Below, piece after piece: positions 46,790 through 58,141 of a stretch of DNA of 64,000 nucleotides. The notes beneath the pieces were generated by a model that worked only from the letters and a program-made list of their open reading frames with translations, had not been told where the DNA came from and did not search any database. Within the stretch, counting starts at the first letter, position 1; every line of letters starts with the position of its first letter. The DNA comes from Vermamoeba vermiformis (lineage: Eukaryota > Tubulinea > Echinamoebida), in the NCBI GenBank assembly GCA_045837725.1, contig JBEWZL010000077.1:713474-777473 (forward strand). The letters are read 5' to 3'. A program made the position numbers and the translations under genes.

Positions 46790-49234
46790 ATGATGATTTG
46801 GGTAACGTTATATTTTGCCTTCGCTCTCGCTCTCCTATGCGGATTAGTCGCATTAAAGGTAAATTATTTCACTTATATCGTTGTATTTTGATTTATGCCA
46901 GCATATTGATTTAATTTTTCGGATCTACAGAGCAGGAGAAAATTCAAATTTAGCGAAGGAGTAAAAATACCACGAGTATCAATATGGACTGCTATTAGGG
47001 TAGTTACGCAATTTTATACGGATCTAGTAAGTAAAATTGGCACGTGTCATTGTTTCAATTCTAATGTCATACTGCAGCTGTTGCCCGTTCATACAATACG
47101 CAAAGAGGGCGGCGATATAGCTTACATCAACGTATTAAACGAGAATTTCATAGTAGTCTCGAACGCAGACATGATTCAGTCGTTTTCGCGGGATCCAGAT
47201 CGGTTAATAACGAAATCTTTGCAAAGCCCCGCATTCGATGCTTTACGGGAGGTAAGCACCAAAGAGACTGCATTCGTAGCATTAACGGAAAGATTAATAC
47301 ACATCGTTTAAATATTGCGGCCAGCTGTTCTGTTTCATTTAAAATTCTTTTTTTCGCGTTTTACCACCTGAAAATTCATTTATTTGTGGGCATTGCACAA
47401 AAAGCTCGCGATCGCTCTATTTATATCAAAAGGCAGTGTTTTATACCGATTTTAAATCTTTGATTTAGATCTTCGGGCCGTCTGTAGTGAGTTTGGATTC
47501 GGGCATCCAACACAGGTGAGTCTTGGTGGCCACATTGTACAAATATATCGCTAACGGGTGTTATATTAATAGCCATCTTCGCCGCTATCTAGTACCGACA
47601 CTAAGCGCAGGCTTGAAGCAGTACTTTGACGGCATCTCGGGCATGGTGAACAAGGTAAATTAGAAATTTACTTTCTGTGCACACGTTTCATCTAATAAAC
47701 AATATTTGCTAATCTAATCTACAGTTATTGTTCAAGTTGGACGACATTTACTCCGAGTGTACGAGCGAGAATCAGTTCGTCAATTTGAATTTTGTAATGA
47801 AACTCCTGTCTTTTGATATGTTTGGCGAGATAGCTATGAATTATGACTTTGGCGCGTTAGACACTTGCGATTTTATGGTAAGTTCGCGAAACATTTTCAT
47901 TTTGAGAATTGCGATCCGCCATGTTTGGTGAACTAGATCTGACTTTGGTTATGCAGAAAGACTTTCCAGGAGATAAAACATCAACATTCCTGCTGGCTGT
48001 AGATTACTTATCGGGATATACCCGCGATTGGGCTTTGCTCAGCTCCGTTCCACTCGTCGGATCAGTGCTTACCATTGCAGTTCGAAGAAAAATCAAGAAA
48101 GCCTTGTCAGTCATACATGCATTCTTTAACGAGATATTCGATCGAAGGCAGACTGGTAAGCAATGACGCTACCATTGCGAATCAAATTGCTGTTTCATCT
48201 GTTCAATTTCCGATCCCGAGTTCTGATTCGGTTTTACAGAGAGTCCAAGAACTTACAAGAAGCGTCATAAGGATATTTTAGATGTACTCATCGACGCGAA
48301 GAAAGAAGGAGTAATGTTTGAGAAAGAAGACGTTGTACACCATTTGATTGCATTCATATTTTCGGGGTACGCAGCCAAAGTAGATTCCCTTCAAATTGCG
48401 CCACTAGTCTAAATTAATATCTCTATTCGATAAAAATGATACGATTGCTGATTATTATGCTTTAGGTGCCATACAGTTTCGTCATTACTGTTCTGGACTT
48501 TAGTTTCGATTTTGAAAAACAAAGAAGTTGAAGAAAAGATTCTTAAAGAGCTAACGCATGCTATGGGTCCTAGTGGCGTCGATGTAGAGTACCAGCACTT
48601 GGATAAGATGACTTACATGAACTTGGTGCTGATGGAGACTATGAGGTTATACCCGCAATATCCAGTCGTTACACGGCAAGCCATTGATGACTGCATAGTT
48701 AATGGCTATCAATTTCCGCGAGGGGTACGAGTTATTACCAATCTACGTGTTATCTAAACCTAAGACTAACTGGTTGCAAATAGACGCACGTGCTAATCAA
48801 CTGTTACTCGCTGCATCGAGATCCGAAGTACTGGACGAAGCCGGAGGAGTTCAATCCTGACCTTCATTTCGCAGAAGATGGTACTCGACATCCATATGCA
48901 TACTTGCCTTATTCGTTTGGAGATAGGTGCGTACTACCAGATCCCTAGATCTCTCAAATAACTTGCGTTCAAACTCGTTAATGATACTCTATACCTACAT
49001 ACAAAGGTTACTCTTTATATTTGTTAATTTATTTTCTGCAGAAAATGTCTTGGAGAGCATCTGTCAAAATTTCAAACCAAGATCGCGTTGAGCATGTTGC
49101 TGCGGAACTTCAAGGTTGAATTTAAAGACCCACGACAAGAACTGACTCCCATCGTGCATTCAGTATTAATGGATGTTAAAGAAGATGTCATGGTTCGATT
49201 CGTACCGAGGCTCGAACACAGCGAAGAGGGCTGA
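46790..49234 (+). CDS. cytochrome P450, divergent
   Basis: About eleven exons with consistent phases. N-terminal anchor is MMIWVTLYFAFALALLCGL. The K-helix is METMRLYP (ExxR intact), then KPEEFNPD and haem loop YSFGDRKCLGEH with the Cys ligand. The I-helix reads FSGCHTVSS, so the usual acidic residue before Thr (AGxE/DT) is His. It differs clearly from the tandem P450 pair. Missing acid with retained Thr occurs in some P450s with altered oxygen activation, so monooxygenase activity is uncertain. Confidence 0.9.
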
Positions 49235-49408
49235 CTATGATGCCTTATAGGGCTTCTGCGTTCAAGTACTGTTTTTATTATGTTAATATGATATTATTAT
49301 TATGTTGTAAATTGTAAATAAGCTTGTACAGCGATAAATGAACTTGAAATTAAAATTGTGAGTTCAATTTGCATAATCAATGACGGTAGACCACTAAAGA
49401 AGGAAATT

Positions 49409-50201
49409 ATGTCACTATATAAAAGAGTGGTCAATAAGATATCGGCAATAGACAGCGATACTGTCTTTAGAGGGATCTCTGGATTGGCGCTCGGATTGGG
49501 TGCAGCTTGCAGCGTTTTGGCGATTAAAAATTACTACAGATATAAAAAATTAAGGAGAGGCATTAAGTAAGTAAAAACGGTGTCTTAATAGTCGTAGAAT
49601 TAAATACTTAATTTTTCTTTATTTTTTTGCACGTGACGTAATTTTAATAATTAATCTTGCAGAAAAGAAGCTACAGTTATTGAAATACGACAAGGACATA
49701 AGGACCATTATGTTATTCCAGTACTACAGTTCAAGACGGCGAGAAATGAAGAGGTGATCTGTCTACTAACTTTCGATTATCACATTTTGCTTAATAAGCT
49801 CCTTTAATATTATATATTAATAATTTTAATGATTTTTTCGGCATTCATAGACTAAAATAGTTCAATACTTCACAGATCACGGTGATTGGCGAATGGAATA
49901 CTGCAGGCCTAGCATTAAATGACAAAATTATGATATCATACGACCCCAATAATCCAAGTAATTTCATTGAAGTGCGAGAATTGCATAAAAGATCTTTTTT
50001 ACGAGCCCTGTGTAAGTTTCCAAGTTTTATCAGATCTTGCCGCTCTGTGGGTTGATAATATGTTTTATAGGGATATTTAGTGCAATGCTAATCGGGTGCG
50101 GCACATTAGGCCTATTAAAATACTCTCCTAATGCCAGCGAAACCCTCCATCTGATCAACGATCGTGTTCCTCGTCTTCCATTGCTAGCTTTTCGGAAGTG
50201 A
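49409..50201 (+). CDS. DUF3592-like two-span membrane protein
   Basis: Four exons, about 190 aa. One hydrophobic segment follows the N-terminal helix (GLALGLGAACSVLAIKNYY). A beta-rich middle (ATVIEIRQGHKDHYVIPVLQ and ITVIGEWN) contains a YDPNNPSNF turn typical of DUF3592. A second span follows (IFSAMLIGCGTLGLL). The function of this family is unknown; it resembles other two-span proteins with a soluble beta-domain between the helices. It is on the same strand as the flanking P450 and thioredoxin-like genes but has its own start and stop. Confidence 0.7.
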
Positions 50202-50347
50202 CGGATAACATTGTAATATATTCATTCGTATAAATGAAAATTGAAGTTTGAGCGATGTAAGAGTTTTTTTAGCCTGTTGACCTAGTCTGAGTTAGTGCGC
50301 GAAAGAAACATTCTTTTAATATTATTGTCGCGAGCAACAACCATGCA

Positions 50348-52354
50348 ATGAATACTTTACTCAAGCTTTTGCTATTCGTATGCTGCTTAGCGGTGCTGTA
50401 TCCACAAGTCTCGAGTGACGTGGTAGATTTGACGACTGCCAATTTTGACGAATTTATAAAAAACCAAACGCGACCTACTTACGTCATATTCTACTCTCCA
50501 TGTAATTTTCTGCTATTATTTTAATTTTTGTAAATTTTCTAACAAAAATTTTGTCAGGGAGTCGGATTAGCAATAGAATTTTGTCTGTATTCTCGGCGCT
50601 TGAGGATCTGAACAGTAAGCATACGCTATAATAGAGAGCTATTATTGATATTTTATTACAGTTACCCTTGCCCGGGTCAACATTATTGAAGAGAAAGCAC
50701 TTTACGAATCTCAATTTTTAGCAGAAACTCCAACTTGTAAATTATTCCGGTGCGTATGTAATATATTCCATATGTTATTTTAACTCTATTCTTAGCAAAG
50801 GACAATCTGAAATGTACGCTGGAGAGTACTCGATCGACTCGATGGCTTGGTGGATTCAGGAGTAAGCTTACTGAGCAACTTTTGTGCTTAAATACTGACG
50901 TATTTTCTTAGAAAAATTAACGGATCCAAACATATGATCCATTTACAAGACTTTGAGCAGTTACAGAAGTTGAAAAACCTGCACGAAGTCGTCATTGTCG
51001 GAAATTTCGTTAGTAACGCTACAAAAGGTAATTTGCAACGAGAATACCTTGCATTAATTGTACCTATATAATTATAATTGACGTAGTCTTACTAAATGTA
51101 ATCTATAATGCAGAATTTGAAACTTTTTCGGCGATGCCACCGCTATTTTTGGACAGCCACATTGTATTTGCAGCTACGTTCAATAATTCCATTCTTACCA
51201 AAAATGGAAATATCTCCGAGTTATGGCTCAATGAAACAACGACCAGCTCTATAATGATCATGAATCAAAAGTCCAATTTTTCGGTGACGTCATATCCCGG
51301 CTCTAAAAATATCACCGTGGTGGCTCTCAAACGCTGGATCAGAAAGAATTCAATTCAAGCCGTCAAATGGATAGCATTTTCAGAGGCTAAGGCGTTCTTG
51401 GAGAAAAGGCCCGTATTGATTTTGTTCATGAACCCACCTTTGCCGTACCAATACAAACCCAACACGATAATACAGCCCAAAGCTATCACAGCGTTAGGTG
51501 GATTAAACTCATCGCATCAAATTCCACCTGAGCGAATTGACGCTTTGCACTCGTTTTACTCTGTCGCGCACGATTACAGTAGCAAACTTAATTTCGGACT
51601 AATGGACGCGTAAGTGATATATTAAACCATCACTATAATAGGGAGTTAGTTATTAACGTTTACTTATTGCAGGAGGCGATCGGAATATTTCAAAGATTCG
51701 TTGGGGGCAAAAGATCCGTCGGAGATTTCATTCGTGTTTTTAGATCTGACCAAGAAACACAACAAAGTGTTCACTGGTGACATTACCGAAGAAAATTTAG
51801 CAACGTTTATCGACGAGCAGTTGAAGGTCAATGGTACAACGGTGACAAAATCTCTGCCCGAAGTCAAAGTGAAAAATACTCAAAGCAAGTTGTCACCCGA
51901 AGAACTTGCTGCACTATACAAGTAAGAAGCGAGTCTCGTATACTATAACAGAGACTAATATATTGATTTATTAGAGCATCTGATGAGCCGTCCATAGTGC
52001 TTATAACCCTCCGATGTGAGTACATTGTTACTGCGCCGAAGAAACGTTGTATTAACTTTGCATAGGGTGCGCGTATTGTAAGAGAATATGGCCATTGTTT
52101 TGGAGTTTAGCGGAGGATGAGGGGTTGACACGTGTCAACTTTAGATACTTTGACTTGTCGCAAGACGAGCTGCCGTTAAAGTACGTAATTCGTCGCGAAC
52201 TTTTTTCATCTTTATTAACGCATATTTAAGTCTACGACATATTGAGGCATTTCCTGCAATGCTTGCGTTTAGCCCAGGTCAGGAACCGAAAATTTTGCCA
52301 GTCACCTCCTATGACAAGGCAGACTTGGCTGCTTTATTGCACGAATCCTTTTAG
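50348..52354 (+). CDS. ER thioredoxin-fold (PDI-like) protein
   Basis: About ten exons. A signal peptide (MNTLLKLLLFVCCLAVLYP) leads into a thioredoxin-like domain that has lost its active site: TYVIFYSPWSRISNR replaces the usual WCxxC. The central domains are redox-inactive by eye. The last domain regains a CxxC: TLRWCAYCKRIWPLFW, with the Trp codon split by an intron. It ends with no KDEL-type signal (LLHESF). The layout resembles TXNDC11/16-like or PDI-like proteins of the secretory pathway; a role in disulphide handling is inference. A two-codon upstream ORF (ATG at 50343, TGA overlapping the start codon) precedes it. Confidence 0.75.
52136..52147. promoter_or_regulatory. TGACACGTGTCA palindrome inside an exon
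   Basis: The same 12-bp palindrome as in the P450 and FMO introns, here encoding LTRV of the thioredoxin-like protein. A coding role explains part of it, so it counts only weakly as a regulatory site. Confidence 0.2.
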
Positions 52355-52394
52355 AGTACGAAGTACGTATTTGTGTAAATGTCTTAATTGTAAT

Positions 52395-54117
52395 TTAGTT
52401 TAATGGTCTGTAAACCAATCGAGGAAGCTTTTCGGCCACTTGCGGTACCGCGTCTTTCTTCGTCCAAGGCAAGATAGGCCGTCCGCCAAAAACAGGAGTT
52501 GAGTCTGAAAATCCAAGGCTATGCAAGCGTGTCAATAGTGTCAAAGAGGTAACCCAATCAAATCCGTCAAAAGATCTCGCGGCAACCAAGTACGTTAACT
52601 TTTGCAGGCTCGTTAATGCTACTAATTGCATATTTGATGCGAGGCTAAGAGTTAACTCGCGAACTTTGTGCAGACTAGTCACGTGATTTGCGGCGGCAGA
52701 TCTGTAGCGATGCAAGCGAGTCAATTTTGTCAGCTTTGATATGAATGAATAATCTTCTGCCACTACGATCTCTAAATTAATCAATTTGGTCAAATTGGGC
52801 ATTGGACTGAGAGTTTTCAGTGATTGCACATGTAGCTGCGTCAGATCCGTCAAACTATTCAGATCGAGTGGTGTCATTGAATCACTCTTGAAGTGCAAAT
52901 GTAGCCGCTCTAATGAAGTCAAATTAGCAATCCATTGCATTCCAAGCTGATTGGAAGACAGCAAGCTTAAGCTTGTTAATTGCGTTAGGGTTGATAACAG
53001 TTTTAGATCCGGCTTCTTTTCGATCCATAGCTTCATTTCTCGCAAGTTAGTGAATGACGTAATGTTAAGGCTAAGCTGATCTGTGCCATAGCCAGCAGTT
53101 AAATGTGTCAGCGTGTGTGGATTTAAATAATTCAAAAATTCTCCGGTAAAGCTGTATTCACCGAGCCATATTTTCAGTGAATTTAACTTCTTCATATCTT
53201 TCATGAACGCAAATGCGTTGTCACTGAATCCGCTGCCGTAACCAATTTCCAGGTCTTGTAAATTTGTCGCAGCTTTGATGGATGCAAAATTTTTGATTCC
53301 GTCCATTGAGAGTTTGGTGAGTTTGTTGCACTCTGTCAACTTATAGGCATCTAGCATTTTCAATTCTTCAATATTTTGGAGCGATATAAGCATGCCTTTC
53401 AATTTGAGGCTGGGCAGATGCAACACTTTGAGGTTTGGAATGTAGTCGTTGATTCTGGGACCCAGTATATCTTCTTTATATTTTAGCGTTGTTAATTTTG
53501 GAACTGTTGGATACGTTGTAAGTGGCACGTCGCCTTTTGTAATCGAAAAGTATTCCAGATTTGGTATGCACTTCGGATCAGCGAGCACAGCATTTGTGGC
53601 TTCTAAATACGTCAAATGTGGTAGTACTGTTTTAGCTTTTATGCCTATATACGGCAGTGTCAAGCTTTGCAGGTTTGTTAGGTTGTTTAAGCGAATTGAT
53701 CCAGCTTCGTAGTTGTATCGGTGATGAACGAACGACATATCCAAAGAAATCATGTTCGTTAAATTGCAAAATAGCTTGTTGTAATCATCTCCGAGCATAG
53801 TATCCGCTTTATGAACTGTCAAGCTGAAAAGTTGGTTACATCCACTAAACGTTTCTGCCATCGAGTCAACTTCGCTTGATAGGGGCAGGTAAATATCAAA
53901 ATGAACTTTGCCAATGCAATTTAACCACGTTTTGCATACTGCTCGAGCTATTCGTCGTCGATTGTTGGATTTTATGAATGACAGCGTCAACTCGATCAGC
54001 TCGTTTGGAAAGTCACCGAAAAAAATCTGGATAATAATAATAATAAATATTTAGTGATTATTGTTGGATAAACACGGAATAAATTGAGTTCCGGTGATTT
54101 GTTCGTACCTGATCCAT
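52395..54117 (-). CDS. F-box / leucine-rich repeat protein
   Basis: The tiny first exon ATGGATCAG (54117-54109) is spliced to one long exon of about 540 codons. The start, DFPNELIELTLSFIKSNNRR and AVCKTWLNCIG, is an F-box. The rest is irregular leucine-rich repeats (LNNLTNLQSLTLPYIG, NLTSLERLHLHF, LTKLINLEIVVAED and others) of about 22-24 residues. It is probably an SCF substrate receptor. Repeats of this slow, irregular kind are common in protist LRR proteins. No close family member was identified. Confidence 0.8.
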
Positions 54118-54358
54118 AGATGCGGAAAAAGTTAGGAATAAATCAGGCTTGTTTCTTTGTTTCGCAGCAGTTGCTTAATATTTTATTTATCAACTCTAAA
54201 CAGCGCTCTAACGAAGAAAGAGGACTGTTGTTCCACGCTGAATTTGTGCAGATTTTACCATTAATAACGGTTCCGATACCATCTAAAAAGATCTTTGAAC
54301 ACGTGGTAATTTCCGTGTATGTCGATCGCTTATCAAGAAAACCAATTGCTGACGTTTA

Positions 54359-55453
54359 TTATACATTTGACGGGGTGGGTGATGAGTGTGAATTTTTCTG
54401 TCGCTGTTTCTTCGGCCGTCCAATGATGTGATATTCAGTGCCAAAAGCTTCGCGTTTTAATTCAATAATTTCCAATCCTGATTCATGTACGATTTGTTCG
54501 ATGGGTTTGTTCCAATTACAGCCGAAATCATGGGCATGCTTTTCCGCTTTACTTTCTAGCCTCTTAGCTACCATACTACAATCGGCTAATATTAATAAAA
54601 AATATCGCTATATATGGCAGTGTATTATTTGTAATTATTTTTACCTTGTTTTATTATCAGCTTCGCCGTGCTCAAGTAAAATTATTTTTCCGTCTGGCTT
54701 GCAAACTCGTTGCATTTCGTTTAAGACCTGCGTTGCATTTTCAAAACTACATAGTCCAAATGTATCCACCACTATAATAACGAATCGTAAATTAGTTATC
54801 GTGAGACGGGATCAAGCCGCAAACAAAAATAGATCAAAACTTCTTTTGGTCTTACCGGTGTCAAATTGGTTATCTTGGAATTTCATATTATGTGCATCCA
54901 TTAATATAGTCGTTACTTGAATATTTTTCTCGTTTTTGGTGCCAAATAACTTCTGGATCTTGGATTTGACTTGCTCTAACATTCCTTCGCTTAGATCTAT
55001 TCCTACAATTCTACTGTTCGGGGGATAAAATTCTAAATTTCTTCCAGTACCAATAGCTACTTCCAAAACGTCAGGGCCTTTGACGTGTTCTAATATTTTT
55101 TTACGATTTGCCAAGATCCCGGTTAGTCGCTCATCAAAATTGACCTAAACAATTTTAATTAATACTACAAAATTATTAATAAACAAAAAATAGTAGAATA
55201 TTGATTACTTTGACTCGCTTTATTTTCTGGCAATTATTTTCGGTTCGATCTTGTCAAGTGACTTCAGCCCTACCTTGGAGTCATATTTCGGTGCAATCTT
55301 ATTGAATATTTTAATGCCTTCTTGTTGTGGAATATAACCGAGCTCTTTTAATGAAAATGAGGGCTCTTCTTTTTTCTTCGTGAATTGATTAGCGAAGTAA
55401 GCCGATCCAGCAAACACGCCTAGCCCTCCGACTATTAGAGCTACTTTCCTCAT
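54359..55453 (-). CDS. membrane-anchored SAM methyltransferase (METTL7/OMS1-like)
   Basis: ATG at 55453 opens a single N-terminal membrane segment (KVALIVGGLGVFAGSAYF). After one 122-nt intron comes a class I methyltransferase: LEVAIGTGRNLEFYP (SAM-binding motif I), GIDLSEGML (motif II), FDTVVDTFGLCSFE across an intron, and RVCKPDGKIILLEHGE. The tail CNWNKPIEQIVHESG is a hallmark of the METTL7/OMS1 group. The N-terminal anchor suggests the ER or mitochondrial inner membrane. Substrates in the family include thiols and ubiquinone-pathway intermediates; none can be assigned here. Confidence 0.88.
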
Positions 55454-55535
55454 AATTACAATTGTTTGTGCTTTTTATTGCGCTCACTTTGTTGCGTGTT
55501 AAATTGAAAGAACTTGGAAACTCGTTCATTTTTTA

Positions 55536-56253
55536 ATGCAAACGCATCTGCGCAACATGCTAGCTTTGCGAACTTGTGGTGCTTATTTGAGGCGCAATTT
55601 GCGACCACTTACTGTGGCTAGCCAGCCGATTATCATCGTGTCAAGTTCAGTGCTTCGATCGGTAAGCCTATAACGTATCCTCGAATTAATTACGATAAAT
55701 AAACTAACAAATAAATATAGAAAAAACATGGAACGAACATATCGGTGCCAAAGAGCAGGTAGATTTGATTTTAACATTTATATCTGATCCGACACCAGAC
55801 TCCCTTGTAATTTTGCCTGTCAGGATTTAAGCTACCGTTCATATTGCAATCAGGTGCTCAGTAAGTAATATTAGGCAACAAATATAATTACACATGGATT
55901 TTGCGCGTTTTTTCTTTTGTTTGCGGATCTAATCGTTTTTCTCGCAGTGCATGAAGCAACACATCATACCAATTCTTTAAAAAACGGTAAGCTATCATTC
56001 ATTGAATGTATTTGAGTATTGACATGGTTAATCGACAGATTTTGTGAGAAAGATCCAAGACGCAGCTCAAAGTTTAGTAGAAGGCGTCGATCTTACGCCA
56101 CAATCCATTGAACAGGCACAAAAAACCACCGACGACATGCACAAGCGTGTCTTAGGAAGCTTTTGGAAGAAATCGCTTGCGTTCAATCCGCTGTACACGA
56201 ACTTGCAAGCCAACATTGACCTTCGCTTTATGCCGCGGCCCTGCAGAAAATAA
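55536..56253 (+). CDS. small protein with mitochondrial-type presequence, 3' end inside transposon
   Basis: Five exons join in phase from MQTHLRNMLALRTCGAYLRR. This N-terminus is rich in Arg and hydrophobic residues with no acids, as in mitochondrial presequences. The mature part is helical (DFVRKIQDAAQSLVEGVDLT and KTTDDMHKRVLGSFWKKSL). Family unknown. The coding sequence ends PRPCRK-TAA, and the last Lys and the stop codon lie in the first six bases of the inverted-repeat end of the transposon. The original C-terminus has therefore probably been replaced. Confidence 0.6.
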
Positions 56254-56350
56254 TTCGTCCTTGCCTTGGACACGGAGCGAGGCAAGGCAGCCTTGCCTTG
56301 GAGTTGGAGCGAGGCGAGGCAAATTGCCTAGCGGTACGAACAAGGCAAGG
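56248..56350 (+). repeat. left terminal inverted repeat with subterminal motifs
   Basis: About 100 bp built from CCTTGCC and GGCAAGG units in both orientations around CGGAGCGAGGC. The outer 18 bases match the right end in reverse complement, and partial matches continue inward. Confidence 0.8.
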
Positions 56351-58141
56351 AATATTGGTGTACGTATTATTGTCAAATAAGGCGACAATAGTGACTTGGA
56401 TGCGAGCTACGATGCCTATGAATGCTCATTTTGCGTGAAACGTGGCTGATCGAGAGCGACAATGGAACGGCGATAAATTGTAGGCTTCATTGACATAATT
56501 TGAAATAAATATGACAAGGATGTATATTACGAGCATAGTTTTATCGCGTGCAGCGATTAATTTGATGAAAGAAGCGTTGAAAAAACAATTTAATGAATTT
56601 TATTATTCAAGTAAAACTTAAAACTACGGGGACATTTCCTGATCTACGACAGGACATACATACCAGCTACCAAATGGATCTTTGCCGCTAAGCTTGTGAA
56701 TATTATGAATAAATCCTGAACACTGTTCGCTCGTTTAAATTAATCAAAAATAACGTGCCTGTCAATTGTCGTTCTGATCTAAAAGTCGTCTTATTTAGCG
56801 GCATAGATATAGACAATCAATGGGTAATTGACGCGGATCGAAAAAGTCGCACTTGATTTCTTGCTTAATATTACGTTCAACGCTCCGACTTCAGCACCAA
56901 TGTAGCATGCTATGCGCCTTGTGTAGATATAGCAGGACTCTGGTACATGAGAGGTTCTGCTGGATGCAGATTTGAAATGTAAGCGGTGCTTGTCAAAATA
57001 GTAAGCGTTATTCCGAATAATTCTTTTTATTAACACTGATAAAACATATTAGGATATAACTTATTCATATGACCAAAGCGGAAGCATTCGGTTATTTCCA
57101 AGTCGCTTGTCGATCTCTGGATTTACAATTCTTCATTCTACAATATTAAATTATAAGTAAATTTGGGTAAAAAATATTCGAATTGTAGCTATTTATATGC
57201 TTACTCTTGTGATTGGGCGATACAATTTTCCGGTTAGACACGCGATCGAAATCTGACTTACGCTAACGTAACCCCCGGGCTAACTGGGTAGGTAATACCA
57301 CACTATAGATACATTAAAGGTATTTATTGCTAAAAGTAATGAGAAAAATCAGGGTCATGCAGGAGCTCGTGTTGGATGCGAGCGAGGCACGAAATAAATT
57401 TGTTGCTTGGTTTTAATCAAAAACGCTATCAGATAATAAAACAACCACCTATTTCAATAGGAGTTTACTAAGATTGTATTAGTAAAAATGCTCAGGTAAG
57501 CAAGTACGTGACCACCCTGAGGAGATTTGAAACTTTCGAGTCAATTTTATCGGTAACTCATCATAATTATTAGAAATCATCGCTCAATAGCAAGATTATA
57601 GTAATAAAGAAATTAACCAATGGTATTTTTGATTTATCAGGTTACTTCGTATGATCGATCCGCAAAATCTATCCTTTGGATGCGCAAGACAGTATCATTT
57701 TGCAGCACTGAATGCCTTCTTTTAAATCTTTACCATGATTGTACAACAACGTCTGATAAAATTTGATTCTGTTGTAAAGTACCGCAATAAACGACTTTTT
57801 CATTTCGATTCTCAACGCAATCCACGACCACAACTCAGCTTATACAATTTTACAGTGTATTTCTCCGTCATTGATGTTATATATATATATTAATTACATC
57901 TATGATTGATATTGGCCTCTATATCAACGGCAAAGGCCCATCCGATCGAGACCATGACTTAATCTACGCAACACCGCAAATGTTTGGACAAATACAAATT
58001 TGCACCAATTCAAAGGTAAATTATAAGTACTAATTTCATTTATTGGGAATATTTAAATTTTTTGAACAAGTGGATTTGCACTTAATTTGATCCATCCTTT
58101 AAAGACCGATTTATGGTAAAAACTTGCTTTATTACATTTCA
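56351..58141. other. left internal part of the transposon
   Basis: AT-rich, with no strong gene. Two weak candidates were seen: an 81-codon minus-strand frame (56791-57036, ending LIVYIYAAK), and a plus-strand frame from ATG 57904 (MIDIGLYINGKG) that reaches a GT donor at about 58015 and, if spliced to 58076, ends after WICT. Neither has a recognisable domain. Confidence 0.4.

Noticed and set aside
54120-54431. Plus-strand 103-codon frame between two minus-strand genes
   Set aside because: It overlaps the last exon of the methyltransferase antisense, and no domain is visible.
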